The notes beneath the pieces are model-generated. The model saw only the letters and a list, made by a program, of their open reading frames with translations. It was not told the DNA's origin and did no database searches. Below, one piece after another: positions 16,745-26,013 of a stretch of 42,965 nucleotides of DNA (position 1 is its first letter; each line of letters opens with the position of its first letter). This DNA comes from Gemmatimonadota bacterium. Lineage in GTDB: Bacteria > Gemmatimonadota > Gemmatimonadetes > Longimicrobiales > Gaopeijiaceae. The stretch is from positions 1 to 42,965 of the forward strand of contig JAJDVR010000181.1 in NCBI GenBank assembly GCA_022826025.1, in the 5' to 3' direction. The position numbers and the translations under genes are program-made.

Positions 16745-17431
16745 GTGACCCAATCGTCCTTCCCCGTTCAACTGGATCGTCCGTCCTATCCGGCGGCCGA
16801 GGCCGGCCGTCTGGTTGGGCTTACCCCGACCAGGGTGCGGCGCTGGCTGGGCGGGTACGGCTACAGCTACGGTGACGCCGTGCGTCACCAACCCCCGGTG
16901 TTGCGTCGTGGCGAGACCGGCTCGTACGCGTCCTTCCTGGATCTCGTGGACCTGCTCTTCGTGAAGCGGTTTCTGGATCATGGCATTTCGCTGCAGAAGG
17001 TGCGCCGTGCACTTGACGAAGCCCACGAGATTCTCGGGACGAACCACTTCGCAAGGCAGTCGTTTTTTACCGACGGCGCGAACATCTACCTCGAAGTTCG
17101 AGAAAAGGGAGACGCGATCCTGGAACTGCTCTCAGATGGGCAGTGGGTGATCGCACCGGTCATTCGGCAGCTCGCCACCGAGATCGACTTCGCGTCCCCG
17201 GAGGGCTTGGCGCGCCGGTGGTTTCCCTTGGGCAGAGACAGACCTGTCGTGCTTGACCCTTTCGTGTCGTTCGGTGCGCCTACGGTCGTCGGGCACGGCG
17301 TGAAGACCGCCAATGTTCACGATCTCTTCGTTGCCGAGAACGAGAAGCTCGCGGCGGTTCGCGCCTGGTGGGACCTTGCGGAGAGTGAAGTGGAGGCGGC
17401 GGTTGAGTTCGAACGCCGCGTGGCGGCATGA
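16745..17431 (+). CDS. MerR-like/DUF433 antitoxin
   Basis: 228 codons from GTG 16745, preceded by GGGAGGT about 10 nt upstream; the open frame starts earlier (16556) but the 5' part has no matching sense. Residues 10-95 are MerR-like (YPAAEAGRLVGLTPTRVRRWLGGY, LVDLLFVKRFLDHGISLQKVRRAL). The C-terminal part (VVLDPFVSFGAPTVVGHGVKT, VHDLFVAENEKLAAVRAWW) is DUF433-like, found in antitoxins paired with DUF5615 PIN-like toxins. Start and stop of the pair overlap as ATGA. A 70-bp piece of a related gene lies at 8261-8330. Confidence 0.85.
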   Translation: MTQSSFPVQLDRPSYPAAEAGRLVGLTPTRVRRWLGGYGYSYGDAVRHQPPVLRRGETGSYASFLDLVDLLFVKRFLDHGISLQKVRRALDEAHEILGTNHFARQSFFTDGANIYLEVREKGDAILELLSDGQWVIAPVIRQLATEIDFASPEGLARRWFPLGRDRPVVLDPFVSFGAPTVVGHGVKTANVHDLFVAENEKLAAVRAWWDLAESEVEAAVEFERRVAA

Positions 17432-17810
17432 GGTTCTTCGTTGACAACAACCTCAGCCCGCAGTTGGCGAACGGAATGAAGGCGTTCGGCGAAGACGTCA
17501 TCCACATCACGGAGATCTTCCCCCATAACACCGATGACACTGAGTTTTGCCGCGTGTCGGCTCAGAGGGTTGGTTCCTCGTTACACGCGATAACCGAATC
17601 CGCTACCGACCTGCGGAGCGAGCCGCCCTGAAGGAGCACCACGTCGGGGCGTTCTTCATGGGGGGCAAGAACCGCAATCGGTGCGAACTGATTCAGCAAC
17701 TCGTCCGCAATTGGCCGCGGATGAAAGAGTTCGCTCGCAAGACCCCGGTGCCGTTCGCATTTCAGGTCCCGCCCTCCGGGACCAAGTTCCGGCCCCTGCC
17801 TTTGAACTGA
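17428..17810 (+). pseudogene. DUF5615 PIN-like toxin, frameshifted
   Basis: Starts at ATG 17428 overlapping the antitoxin stop. Frame 1 reads MRFFVDNNLSPQLANGM and DVIHITEIFPHNTDDTEF (PIN-like, with the catalytic-type Asp in FVDNNL), then leaves the family sense at about 17545-17550. The frame beginning 17547 continues it (VGSEGWFLVTRDNRIRYR, HHVGAFFMGGKNRNRCELIQQL) to a stop at 17810. One T missing in the TTTT run near 17545-17548 would join them. Either the toxin is inactivated, or a sequencing error is present; no canonical -1 slippery heptamer is seen. Confidence 0.75.
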
Positions 17811-17856
17811 CGCGGCAAGCTCCCCCTCCGTGACTGATGGCCGGGGCGAGAATCCT

Positions 17857-17896
17857 GATATCGCCTTCGCGCCGATGGACATCGCTCAGGTCACCC
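17857..17896 (+). repeat. 40-bp inverted near-copy of part of the PLD-like gene
   Basis: Plus-strand bases here read DIAFAPMDIAQVT and match the minus-strand coding sequence at 21745-21784 (EIAFVPMDIAQVT) at 37 of 40 positions. The copy overlaps the last codons of the helicase gene (stop at 17886-17888). It looks like the end of a lost, oppositely oriented PLD gene copy. Confidence 0.85.
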
Positions 17897-20800
17897 TGGG
17901 CGGTTGCAGCGATATCCGAAACTGATTCAAGTCCACCTCGTCGGCATCCTTGTCCCGCACGCGGCGCAGGTACTCGACAAGGTCTTCCTGGCGGGGCTGC
18001 CCGAAGGCCAGGCGGTAGACGGCGAGGCTGCCGAGCAGACGGCGAAGCTGGTCCACTTCACTGCTGAAGGGAAGCATGGGAACACGACGCTCCACGCGGG
18101 CGTCGCCATGCTCGAAGATCCAGTAGGGTACAAGATCGCTGGACTCCGGTGGACGCTCGTCCCTAGCGCGCCGGAACAGGACCTTCCACGGATCGCGGGC
18201 GGCGTATGCACCTCCGTTTCGAGCCCTGCGATAGGCGTCGTCGCCGTACCGTTCTGCCACGTTCTTGCGCACCGCGTGGCCCTTGTAGCGATGAACACGT
18301 CCCTCGCGTTGCTCCAGGTCCACGGGATTGCGCGGCAGGTTCCAGTGGTAGACCGCGTGGCAGTAGGTGTGGAAATCGAGGCCCTCCTGACCGATTGAGG
18401 TGGTGGCGAGGATGAAGGGCCGGAACGGCGAATTGAACGCCTTCCTCACGGTGTCGGCGCGCTGGACGCTCTCGCCGCGCTCGCTCTGCAGGTCCCCGAA
18501 ACGAAGCGCGAAACGGGTGCGCATGTTGAAGGGACTCATCTCGATCGGGGTGCCGGGCCCCGCGCAGCGGATGTCGTCGATCCGCACTTGCGACGTGCGT
18601 ATGGATAGCGCCTCGACCATCTCCTTGGAGATGCCGACCACGCGATCCGTAGCCGAATGGCCCATCAGCCCCAGCGATTCCTCCAGCACGTGCGCGTACT
18701 CGTCGAGCACCGCCTGGAGATTCCCGGCGAGGGCGTAGCGCAGCACCAGCTCCCAGTACCGGGTGTGGTGGTCATGTGGCGGACGCGGCGTCTGCGTCGT
18801 CCGTTCCTTCAACTCGTCCTCGAGGGCCCGGACCAGGGAGATGCACTCGGGCATGTTGAAGGTGCCGCGCAGGCCATGGGCAATGCGAGACGCCCCGGCG
18901 AGCAGCTCCGGTGAAGTCGGCGGCATGTCGGCGATGCGCCGGAGCGCCCGGTGCGCGCAGACGCCCGGGCCAGCGAGCGCCACCAGAGCCAGCACTTGAA
19001 AAAGGTCTTCGGGCGGTGTGCCCATAGGCTCTCCGAGATCCGGTTGCCCGGCTATTGCGCGACCGAACTCGGCGACGTGCCGACGGAATCCCCGGTTTCC
19101 GGCACGACCGGAGGTGGCGGAGGGCCAGCCGTCGTCGGCGCTCACCCAGTCCCGGACGCCCGGATGGAGCACGTGGTCGAGCATAGCGGGCGCGACCCAG
19201 TACCAGCGCTGGTCCGTCTGGCCAGCCCGGACCTCGCCAGGCGCATCCGCGCGGACGACGACGCCGGCATCTTGGAAGCGTCGTCTCAACCGCTCCATCA
19301 CCGCCTTGAGAGCCTCACGGGACGTAACGGGGGCTCCGCGTTCCCCGGCAAGGCTCAACGGATCTCCAGCTTCGGAAAGCGACGGGCTGGGGTAGAACAG
19401 CGGCAGAATGTTCATTGCCCCCGGTCGGTCCCGTTGCGCGGAGTCGCCTCCGTGCCGCGGTTCGCCCGAATCCCTGCTCATGGGAAAGTCCAGCAGGCGG
19501 GCGCGGGAGCGGTGGAGTTCCGAGTAGACCGGGTGGTCCGCGCGGCCCGACTCCCGCTCCAGCATGAGGCGGCTGACCTCGTAGGAACAGAGCGCGGCAA
19601 TGGCGTCGGGCACCACGTTCCAGGACGAGAAGACGAGAGCCTTGGTGGTCTGGCCTGTGTCGGCGTACGGACCGCCGGGCTCCAGGTACGGCAGCGCGGG
19701 CGGCATCCACAGCCACTTCCACTGCCCCTGACCCACCGTCTCATCCAGCAGCTGCCGCAGACGGGGGTTGGCAGGCTCGATCGGGGCATACCGCTCCACG
19801 GCGTCCCGCTTGAGCAGCGAGGCGTCCCCGTCGCGCACGGCCTCGGTCAGCTCAGGCGGCGGATCCGCGACTCGGTCCCTCAGCCGCTCTTTGAGCTTGT
19901 AGTCCCGCATCACGTTGAGCAGGAAGGGGGCCGACTTCCAGTACTGCATGGGGTCGCGGGCGTTCAAGCTGGCGGCCACGCGGTAGACGGTGCGCGCCTG
20001 GCGAAGGTCCTCGGGCCGGAGCGCGGGCTCGGACGGGCGTCCGCGAAGCATGCCATCGCTGTCGGCGGTGGCCCGCACCCGCTCGGTCCGCACCATGAGA
20101 CGCAGCAGGCGGCCTTCGAGATCGCGGCGCGCCTCCTCCATTTCGAGGTTCCCGGCGGCACCGTCGAGCAGCCCAAGACGGTACCGTCGGATAGCCGCGT
20201 GCAGCCCCCGCATGGTCTCCTCGTCGTCTTCGCAGAGGAACCGGCAGGTGCGCAGGAAGTCAGCGTAGTGGTCCTCGCCGTCTTCGCCGTAGAGGGTCAG
20301 CATCTTGTAGGGCGTGGCCGACAAGAGCAGGACCCGGGTGCGGAGGCCCGCTTCGGGAGCGGCCCGGTCGTAGTGGAAGTCGAGGAGCTGGCGGGTGAGG
20401 CGGGCGGCTGGGCTCTCGGAATCGAGGAGGCTGCGGAAGCGCTGGAACTCGTCCAGGATGATCAGGTCGGGCTCAAGCGCACGAATGCAGATGCCTGCGA
20501 GCATGCCGCGCAAACGGCCGACCATCCAGTACTGGTCGCACGACTCGCCCCGCGCGAACGCCTCGCAAAAGTCCACAAGCCTGCGGTAGAGCTTGCCGTC
20601 CTCCAGGAGCCGCGCGAGGAAGGCATCGGTGAGGCCGTCGTCGACCGTCGGCAGGTTCCACCGCATGTGCCAGCGGTAGCTCTTGTCTCCGACTCCGCAC
20701 TGGAGGAGCCGGTAGAGGCCGTACCGGTTGAGCGCGGGAGCGATTCGAGGCAGCGTGCGGATCGGCTGATGGTCGGTCGTCCTGTGCGGCTTGGTCGGCC

Positions 20801-21302
20801 GGGTCCACGCTAGGGCAGGCCGCCCGCGCGGGTGGCTGAGCCGCTTGAGCATCTGCCACAGGACGAGCCGCTCCTTGATGACTCCACCCCGGTTGGCCCG
20901 CGTGGTGTTGAGCGATGTGCTCGGGGTCAGACTGATGAAGTTGACCTTGTGCGCATTCAGGTTGCGCACGTGCGCCGGAAGCAGCGTAAGACGCGACGGC
21001 AGCACCGCGTGCGGAAGCCCCTCGACGCTCAGCCGCCGGACGTTCTGGCGCGCGATCGACTGGTTGGAGCAGATGTATACGATGTCGATCCGGCCCACCC
21101 GGTCCCAAAGGTGCTCCAGAGTCCGGGCGACGATGCCGCGGGCAACGAGGGTCTTGCCCAGCCCCACCTCGTCGGCGACCAGGAATCGGTGGGCAGGGTC
21201 GTCGTCCAGCCAGAGGCGATTGAAGACGTAGTCCACGGTGCGGCGCTGGAAGTCCTTGAGGATGCCGAGCGCCTGGTCCGCGCTGCGCCGGGGATCGCTC
21301 AC
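17886..21302 (-). CDS. SNF2-like SF2 helicase of the DUF6361-PLD operon
   Basis: 1138 codons from GTG 21302; GTGA overlaps the PLD stop and GGAGG lies 7 nt upstream. Motifs: ADEVGLGKT (43-51), DEFQRF (284-289) in the DEAH position, LLSATPYKM (326-333), VFSSWNVV (motif IV-like), then SIGQEGLDFHTY and QREGRVHRYKG (motif VI, about 998-1008). The long spacer (about 350-900) is typical of helicases in defence operons such as DISARM, but no drmA/drmB partner is visible. Its partners are a PLD-like and a DUF6361 protein. Likely ATP-driven translocation on DNA that directs the PLD-like nuclease (inference). The extreme C-terminus overlaps the 40-bp inverted copy, so the native end may be altered. Confidence 0.85.
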   Translation of the reverse strand: MSDPRRSADQALGILKDFQRRTVDYVFNRLWLDDDPAHRFLVADEVGLGKTLVARGIVARTLEHLWDRVGRIDIVYICSNQSIARQNVRRLSVEGLPHAVLPSRLTLLPAHVRNLNAHKVNFISLTPSTSLNTTRANRGGVIKERLVLWQMLKRLSHPRGRPALAWTRPTKPHRTTDHQPIRTLPRIAPALNRYGLYRLLQCGVGDKSYRWHMRWNLPTVDDGLTDAFLARLLEDGKLYRRLVDFCEAFARGESCDQYWMVGRLRGMLAGICIRALEPDLIILDEFQRFRSLLDSESPAARLTRQLLDFHYDRAAPEAGLRTRVLLLSATPYKMLTLYGEDGEDHYADFLRTCRFLCEDDEETMRGLHAAIRRYRLGLLDGAAGNLEMEEARRDLEGRLLRLMVRTERVRATADSDGMLRGRPSEPALRPEDLRQARTVYRVAASLNARDPMQYWKSAPFLLNVMRDYKLKERLRDRVADPPPELTEAVRDGDASLLKRDAVERYAPIEPANPRLRQLLDETVGQGQWKWLWMPPALPYLEPGGPYADTGQTTKALVFSSWNVVPDAIAALCSYEVSRLMLERESGRADHPVYSELHRSRARLLDFPMSRDSGEPRHGGDSAQRDRPGAMNILPLFYPSPSLSEAGDPLSLAGERGAPVTSREALKAVMERLRRRFQDAGVVVRADAPGEVRAGQTDQRWYWVAPAMLDHVLHPGVRDWVSADDGWPSATSGRAGNRGFRRHVAEFGRAIAGQPDLGEPMGTPPEDLFQVLALVALAGPGVCAHRALRRIADMPPTSPELLAGASRIAHGLRGTFNMPECISLVRALEDELKERTTQTPRPPHDHHTRYWELVLRYALAGNLQAVLDEYAHVLEESLGLMGHSATDRVVGISKEMVEALSIRTSQVRIDDIRCAGPGTPIEMSPFNMRTRFALRFGDLQSERGESVQRADTVRKAFNSPFRPFILATTSIGQEGLDFHTYCHAVYHWNLPRNPVDLEQREGRVHRYKGHAVRKNVAERYGDDAYRRARNGGAYAARDPWKVLFRRARDERPPESSDLVPYWIFEHGDARVERRVPMLPFSSEVDQLRRLLGSLAVYRLAFGQPRQEDLVEYLRRVRDKDADEVDLNQFRISLQPPRVT

Positions 21303-23122
21303 GGGTCTGCCTCCAGCGCGGCTTCGAAGGTGGCCCACAACTGCATGAACTCGCCGGGGATGATGTCGTCGGCGTCCCCCGCAAGGTCCGACTCGCGCAG
21401 GTGTTTGATCAGGCGACGCACCGTGTCCAGTCGCGCGGGGTCCTGGCAGTAGGCTCGCGTCATCTCTTCGAGCAGAGGAAGGGAGCCGAAGCCGGAGCCT
21501 CCGGCGCCCGCTCCCGAACCCCCGTTGATCGTCCCGCCGCCATCCCGCGGAGCTCCCGTGTCGAACGTGCCCAGAAGGAAGAGGATGTAGCGCAGGAAGC
21601 CGCGCTGGTCGCGGACTATTCGGCCCGCGATCTCATCGTTGCGCTCGCGAACGGGGAGTCCGTCGACAGGGAGGCACAGAACAAAGACCTCCGGTGCGAC
21701 CTCGGGATCCTTTTTCCTGAAGCAGACTCTGAAGGCGACGAAGCGGGTGACCTGCGCGATGTCCATCGGCACGAAGGCGATTTCGCCGCCATTCAGAAGA
21801 GGTCGACCGTCAGCTGCGTGCTTGCGTGGCAGCGTAATGGGCCAGACGCTGACCTCAAGGTCGGACGACAGATCGATCGGGCCGGCGCTGCGGAGGCGGA
21901 GATGCCAGCGGTTTCCGCCGTCGCCGTCTACCCGGTGGCAGATCAGGCGCAGGTCGGCGGCCGCAACCGCTCCGCAGGCATCCTCGAGGATCCTCTTTTT
22001 CCCGTCGAGGACCGGATCGGGGCCGGGGCCGTCCGGCGGAACGAAGTCCTCCAGTAGCGTCTCGAGTCCGTCATCGCCCAGCAACGTCTCCGCCGTTCCG
22101 AGCGCCTCCGGACGCCCGACCAGTTCCGCCATCACCTCCACGCCGCCACTCCCGTGATGCGTGGCGTTGATCGACCCCACAAACAGCCGCGTCCGGCCAG
22201 CGACCTCGCACAGGTACACCTTCGCGTGGAGGCTGTCGTCCAACAGCTCGCTCAGGACCAGGCAGCGCTCGAAGCGTTCCATCGCGGCAGGCGCCTGGTG
22301 GTGAATGCGCGCCAGCTCCTCGGGGCGCGAGACAAGTGTCGGTGGCGAGTCGCTCCGGCGCGCCATCTCGAACAGCACGTTCGGCGTACAGAACGGCGAC
22401 ATCACCACCAGCCGCCGCGACCTCGGAGGCCGCCACTCCTTGAGACCCGGGCCGATGGCGTGCAGGCGGAACGCGTCCACGTGACCGGGAAGCTCCCAGA
22501 CGGTGCGCTCCACGTCGCCCGCCAGCTTCGCGATCTGGGCGGCGCGGGGCTCGGGCAGAGCCGGGGACATGCGCGGTAACGCGTGCAGCAGCGCCACCAA
22601 CTCCGCGTTCTTCGGCACGGCGTCGCCTCGAGCATGGCCTTGCGCCATCACGGACACGTCCCACGAGTGGTCGCCGGTCAGATTGCGGGACATGACGGCC
22701 AGGCGGATGAGCGGGCCCGCGCCTCCGTCCGCATTGCCATCATCCGCCGACACGAACCGGAGCACCCACACCTTGGGGTGAAAGATGCCGCCGTCGCGGG
22801 GCACAGCCGCATGCAGCGAGTCTTCCAGCATGGAGTAGAGGATGTTGCTCCGCCGGGGCGGGTGTATTCCGCCGCGCTGATGGAAGATCGTGATCCGGTC
22901 GGTCGTTTGTCGCAGTCCGTACAGGAGCGCCACCGGGTCGGCGAGGAGCTCGCCATCGGGACGGTCTCCCGCGTGGAGAAGCAGGTGCAACGGCACGCCG
23001 AGTAGCATGTCCAGGTTGAGCGAGTACGTGAGCGCGACCGCGCAGTCGAAGCGACAGCCCGGCGGCGGGGTAAGCGCCCGCGTGTAGAGCGTGCGGTCCC
23101 GATGCGGATCGAGCAGCGTCAT
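21299..23122 (-). CDS. Phospholipase D-like (HKD) protein of the DUF6361 operon
   Basis: 607 codons; ATG 23122 overlaps the DUF6361 stop (ATGA). Two HKD-type half sites: FHPKVWVLRF followed by MSRNLTGD (about 114-151), and LHAKVYLCE followed by LFVGSINATHHG (about 300-325). The Asp of each HxKxxxxD motif is not in the classical position, as in many nuclease-like PLD proteins of defence systems. The C-terminal half (about 380-600) carries an unassigned beta-rich region (EIAFVPMDIAQVT) and a Gly-rich loop. Probable nuclease component. A near-copy of 40 bp of this gene is found inverted at 17857-17896. Confidence 0.85.
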   Translation of the reverse strand: MTLLDPHRDRTLYTRALTPPPGCRFDCAVALTYSLNLDMLLGVPLHLLLHAGDRPDGELLADPVALLYGLRQTTDRITIFHQRGGIHPPRRSNILYSMLEDSLHAAVPRDGGIFHPKVWVLRFVSADDGNADGGAGPLIRLAVMSRNLTGDHSWDVSVMAQGHARGDAVPKNAELVALLHALPRMSPALPEPRAAQIAKLAGDVERTVWELPGHVDAFRLHAIGPGLKEWRPPRSRRLVVMSPFCTPNVLFEMARRSDSPPTLVSRPEELARIHHQAPAAMERFERCLVLSELLDDSLHAKVYLCEVAGRTRLFVGSINATHHGSGGVEVMAELVGRPEALGTAETLLGDDGLETLLEDFVPPDGPGPDPVLDGKKRILEDACGAVAAADLRLICHRVDGDGGNRWHLRLRSAGPIDLSSDLEVSVWPITLPRKHAADGRPLLNGGEIAFVPMDIAQVTRFVAFRVCFRKKDPEVAPEVFVLCLPVDGLPVRERNDEIAGRIVRDQRGFLRYILFLLGTFDTGAPRDGGGTINGGSGAGAGGSGFGSLPLLEEMTRAYCQDPARLDTVRRLIKHLRESDLAGDADDIIPGEFMQLWATFEAALEADP

Positions 23123-24294
23123 GCGGAAGCCGCCAGCCCTTCACCCAGCTCCCGCAGGAACCCGCGCACCACCGTCCAGCGGTAGCTCAGCCGGTAAATC
23201 CCCGCCCCTCCCCGCCACTCAGCCAGCATCTTCTCGTTGCGGAAGCGCGAGCGCACGCCTTTGAGTGCCTTCTCGCGGCGGCGAACCAGCTTGGCCGCAG
23301 CGGAGGCGCCCGCTGGGGCGCCATGCACGCGCGCATCAAGCTCGCCCGCCCGGACGAGCGCTATCCACTCGCTCACGAACGCCCTCGTCCCGTGGTTGAT
23401 CCGCGTGCTGCGGGTGACGGTCGCCCAGAAGTCGCCCACCGACCAGCCTGCCAGCGCCGAATGATCCAGTCCCCGCAACCACTTCGCCAGCTGGCCCTCG
23501 TAGTCGGCGACCTTGTCTTCGCTGCCCGCCCGTTCGCGCCCCCGCGTCCCGGCATGAACCCTCCGCGCCAGCAGCAGGTTGTAGAGCACCGGCGCGCCGT
23601 AGATCACCTCGGAGAACAGGCGGGCATGCTCCAACTGCGCCTTGTGCTCAGGCGCAAAACCCGCGTAACCCGGATGCTCCCATACGAAGCCGCACCCGTC
23701 CGCTTCCCCGGCGTTCTCCGCCCTCACCTGCCTGAAGAGGTGCGCAAGCAGGCTTTGCGGCAGCGACTGCGCCACCCGGTCCTGCAGGTACTCGGCCTCC
23801 GTTGCAGTGAGCGACAGCGTGTCGAGCTTCGGGAACCCGCGAGGGGGCGCCGGCAGCCCTGCGTGCCACGTCCGCGCCCCGTTGCCGCTGCCGGCGGCGC
23901 GCACCCGCAGCCCCCACGCATCGCCCAGTCCGAAGTACCAGCTCGGAATCCCCTTGAGCCTGCGTCTGGAGCGCCTTCCGTACACGCCATCCTCGCTCGC
24001 CTCCCACAAGTGCTCAAGCACGTCCAACTCGCGCTCCCTACCCAGTTGCCAGAAGTCGCGGCGGGGCATCCCCTCCCGTTCCAGCGCGCGATAGACCCAC
24101 GGCACTATGAGCCAGAAGCGCAACCGCGTCTGGGCGGTGTTGGTTCCGGGGAACAACAGGTTGGAGAAGGCGTCGCGGATCGTGCCCAGTCCCATCTCAT
24201 CGCGGGATCCCGGCTGGTTGAAGAGGCCAAGCAGCTCGTGGGCCCGATCGCGGGCTTCTTGATCCTGGTCAATCCAGGCGAGGGTGAAGGTCAT
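23119..24294 (-). CDS. DUF6361 family protein
   Basis: 391 codons from ATG 24294 with GGAG 7 nt upstream. The N-terminus (LAWIDQDQEARDRAHELL, DEMGLGTIRDAFSNLLFPGT, QTRLRFWLIVPWVY) matches DUF6361 as I know it. Biochemical function is unknown. First gene of a three-gene overlapping operon with PLD and helicase genes, which suggests a specificity or sensor role. The preceding M50-like gene on the same strand ends only 22 nt upstream, so promoter placement is uncertain. Confidence 0.85.
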   Translation of the reverse strand: MTFTLAWIDQDQEARDRAHELLGLFNQPGSRDEMGLGTIRDAFSNLLFPGTNTAQTRLRFWLIVPWVYRALEREGMPRRDFWQLGRERELDVLEHLWEASEDGVYGRRSRRRLKGIPSWYFGLGDAWGLRVRAAGSGNGARTWHAGLPAPPRGFPKLDTLSLTATEAEYLQDRVAQSLPQSLLAHLFRQVRAENAGEADGCGFVWEHPGYAGFAPEHKAQLEHARLFSEVIYGAPVLYNLLLARRVHAGTRGRERAGSEDKVADYEGQLAKWLRGLDHSALAGWSVGDFWATVTRSTRINHGTRAFVSEWIALVRAGELDARVHGAPAGASAAAKLVRRREKALKGVRSRFRNEKMLAEWRGGAGIYRLSYRWTVVRGFLRELGEGLAASA

Positions 24295-24316
24295 GGACTG
24301 TCTCCGTCCCTAATCG

Positions 24317-24967
24317 CTATGGCAACAGCCACGGCCCAACGTAACCCAGGTACAGCCCCGTACCGGCGACCGCACCCGCCAGCATCGACACGACCGCCAC
24401 CGTGCGCTTGCCACGCGGCAGGTACCTTGCCAGCCACGCGCCCGAGATGGCCACGACGAGGAGGCCGAGCGCGACGAGGAGCTGTACCGGGATGCCCGTG
24501 AGTGCCGCAACGCGGACTTCGTCGTAGCTGGCCACCGGATCGTGGCCCAGGAGGACGCGCACGCCGTGCACGACCCCGACCAGGATGCGAAGCGGAGACA
24601 GGTAGCCGATGGCGACCAACACGGGGTAAGGGTGCCACCGCGCGCAACCGTAACAGCAGGCCGCGACCATGGCGTACGTAACAAGCGGACCGCCGGCGGC
24701 CGCGAGCGCCACGCCCCAGACCGGGGCGACGGCCGCGGCGGCCGCAAAGTCCTCGCGACCGACGGCGTCCCAGAACTCCTGCGAATCCCAGGTGACGGTC
24801 TCGTAGTGCAACGCCAGATTCGGGACATCCATGGCGAGATACACCAGGTAGTGCCCGAGTTCGTGGAGCAATATGCCAAGCGGGGCGGCGGCGAATCCGG
24901 CCAGCAACCATTTGAGGAGAAGGGCCCTTCGCGAGTCGGGGGCGGCACCCGTCAACGTCCCGTCCAT
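24317..24967 (-). CDS. M50-like integral membrane protein with HELGH
   Basis: 216 codons from ATG 24967, overlapping the upstream gene by 16 nt. The sequence carries LLHELGHYLVY (zinc motif at 35-39) inside the first membrane segment, and several further hydrophobic segments (LVTYAMVAACCYG, LLVALGLLVVAIS, AGAVAGTGLYLGY). Such small site-2-protease-like or DUF3267-like proteins sit in the membrane; the second metal-binding motif of true M50 proteases (often an NPDG or SxxxG segment) is not obvious. Function unknown. Confidence 0.65.
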   Translation of the reverse strand: MDGTLTGAAPDSRRALLLKWLLAGFAAAPLGILLHELGHYLVYLAMDVPNLALHYETVTWDSQEFWDAVGREDFAAAAAVAPVWGVALAAAGGPLVTYAMVAACCYGCARWHPYPVLVAIGYLSPLRILVGVVHGVRVLLGHDPVASYDEVRVAALTGIPVQLLVALGLLVVAISGAWLARYLPRGKRTVAVVSMLAGAVAGTGLYLGYVGPWLLP

Positions 24968-25983
24968 AGCCGGGCGCGCTCCAGGAACACCGCCGGGTCT
25001 TCGCGCCACTCCACGTAGCCGAGCTCGCGGTCGCGGGTAAGCCAATTCAGCTTCTCGTCGATGCAGGCCAGTAGTTCCGGCTGCCCGGCGTCCAGCGCGA
25101 AGCCACCGTGTTCGGCGAGGGTGTCGAGCGCGGAGACCACGAAGCTGCCTTCGGACTCGTAGGCGGTTTCGCTGTTGCCGATCGCGCCTCGCGCGACTGC
25201 ATCGATGGCTTCGTCGCGCAGAGCCTCCAGGAGCTCCTGCACGCCCGTAGCGTGGACGACCTGGGGCATCGAGTCGGACGGCGGATGGATGTGCGTCCTC
25301 CCCTCCAGCACCGCAGACGCTCTCGCGGCGGTGATCACATAGGCCGCCGTGCCGTCAGCCACCACCGTCCCCCCCGGAGTGTCGATCCGCGTGCCTGCGG
25401 CCAGGACGCCGTCGTCGTCGGCAAGGCCCGTGAGCTGGAGGAAACGCGCTTCACCGGTCGAACTCCTGAAAACACCGACCAGCAGATCCCGGGTCAGCCC
25501 GTCGTAGGACGAGAAACGTCCTTCGTCGCCTGCACGCACCAGCAGCGACTGGCGAAAGGCGATGTGGCCGGATGTGAAGGCCACGGCCACCTCTCCGGCG
25601 TGGTCCCGGGTTCGGGAATCGAGAATCGAGATGCCGCCGCCCACGATATCGATATCCGGCGTCGATGGGAGCAACCATATATCGGGCCATTCAGCGACGG
25701 GACTCCGTTCGAAGGACAGCCGCGCCCCCTCCATCGCCTCCATCGCCGTGAGCAGGTCCGCCTCGTAGCCGAGGTGGGTGTGGAACCCCGGAGAGGCCGG
25801 GTCTTCGTCGGCGCTGTAGCTCACGGGCGGGTAGTACGCGTAGAAGGCCGCGCGGAGAGGCTCGCCCGCAGGTGTGCAGGCATCGGCGAGCTGTTCCGGC
25901 TCCGCGACCCAGCAGGCCGAACCGAGGAGCACGATGCCAGGGATGGCGACCCGCAGCAAATGAATGGGTTTCGCAATATCCAT
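24952..25983 (-). CDS. Family 3-type solute-binding lipoprotein
   Basis: 343 codons from ATG 25983 (an upstream in-frame start at 26004 is possible). A lipobox LLGSAC follows a hydrophobic signal (about residues 10-24). The mature part has the pattern of periplasmic amino-acid binding proteins: LRAAFYAYYPPVSY, GYEADLLTAMEAMEG, GGISILDSRTRDHAG, DGTAAYVITAARASAVLEG. No permease or ATPase genes are beside it, so it may be a sensor or the binding partner of a transporter elsewhere. Confidence 0.75.
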   Translation of the reverse strand: MDIAKPIHLLRVAIPGIVLLGSACWVAEPEQLADACTPAGEPLRAAFYAYYPPVSYSADEDPASPGFHTHLGYEADLLTAMEAMEGARLSFERSPVAEWPDIWLLPSTPDIDIVGGGISILDSRTRDHAGEVAVAFTSGHIAFRQSLLVRAGDEGRFSSYDGLTRDLLVGVFRSSTGEARFLQLTGLADDDGVLAAGTRIDTPGGTVVADGTAAYVITAARASAVLEGRTHIHPPSDSMPQVVHATGVQELLEALRDEAIDAVARGAIGNSETAYESEGSFVVSALDTLAEHGGFALDAGQPELLACIDEKLNWLTRDRELGYVEWREDPAVFLERARLWTGR

Positions 25984-26013
25984 GGTCACCCCGCGGGTTC
26001 CCAAAGCTCGATC

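Noticed and set aside
17542-17552. Programmed -1 frameshift in the DUF5615 toxin
   Set aside because: No X XXY YYZ heptamer and no downstream structure seen; a single-base loss or a sequence error is simpler.
18951-20813. 620-codon plus-strand open frame
   Set aside because: It is a shadow of the helicase gene on the other strand: the minus frame carries all helicase motifs, the plus frame none.
17886-24294. Calling the operon DISARM
   Set aside because: No drmA/drmB-type gene or linked methyltransferase is present; PLD and helicase alone are not diagnostic.
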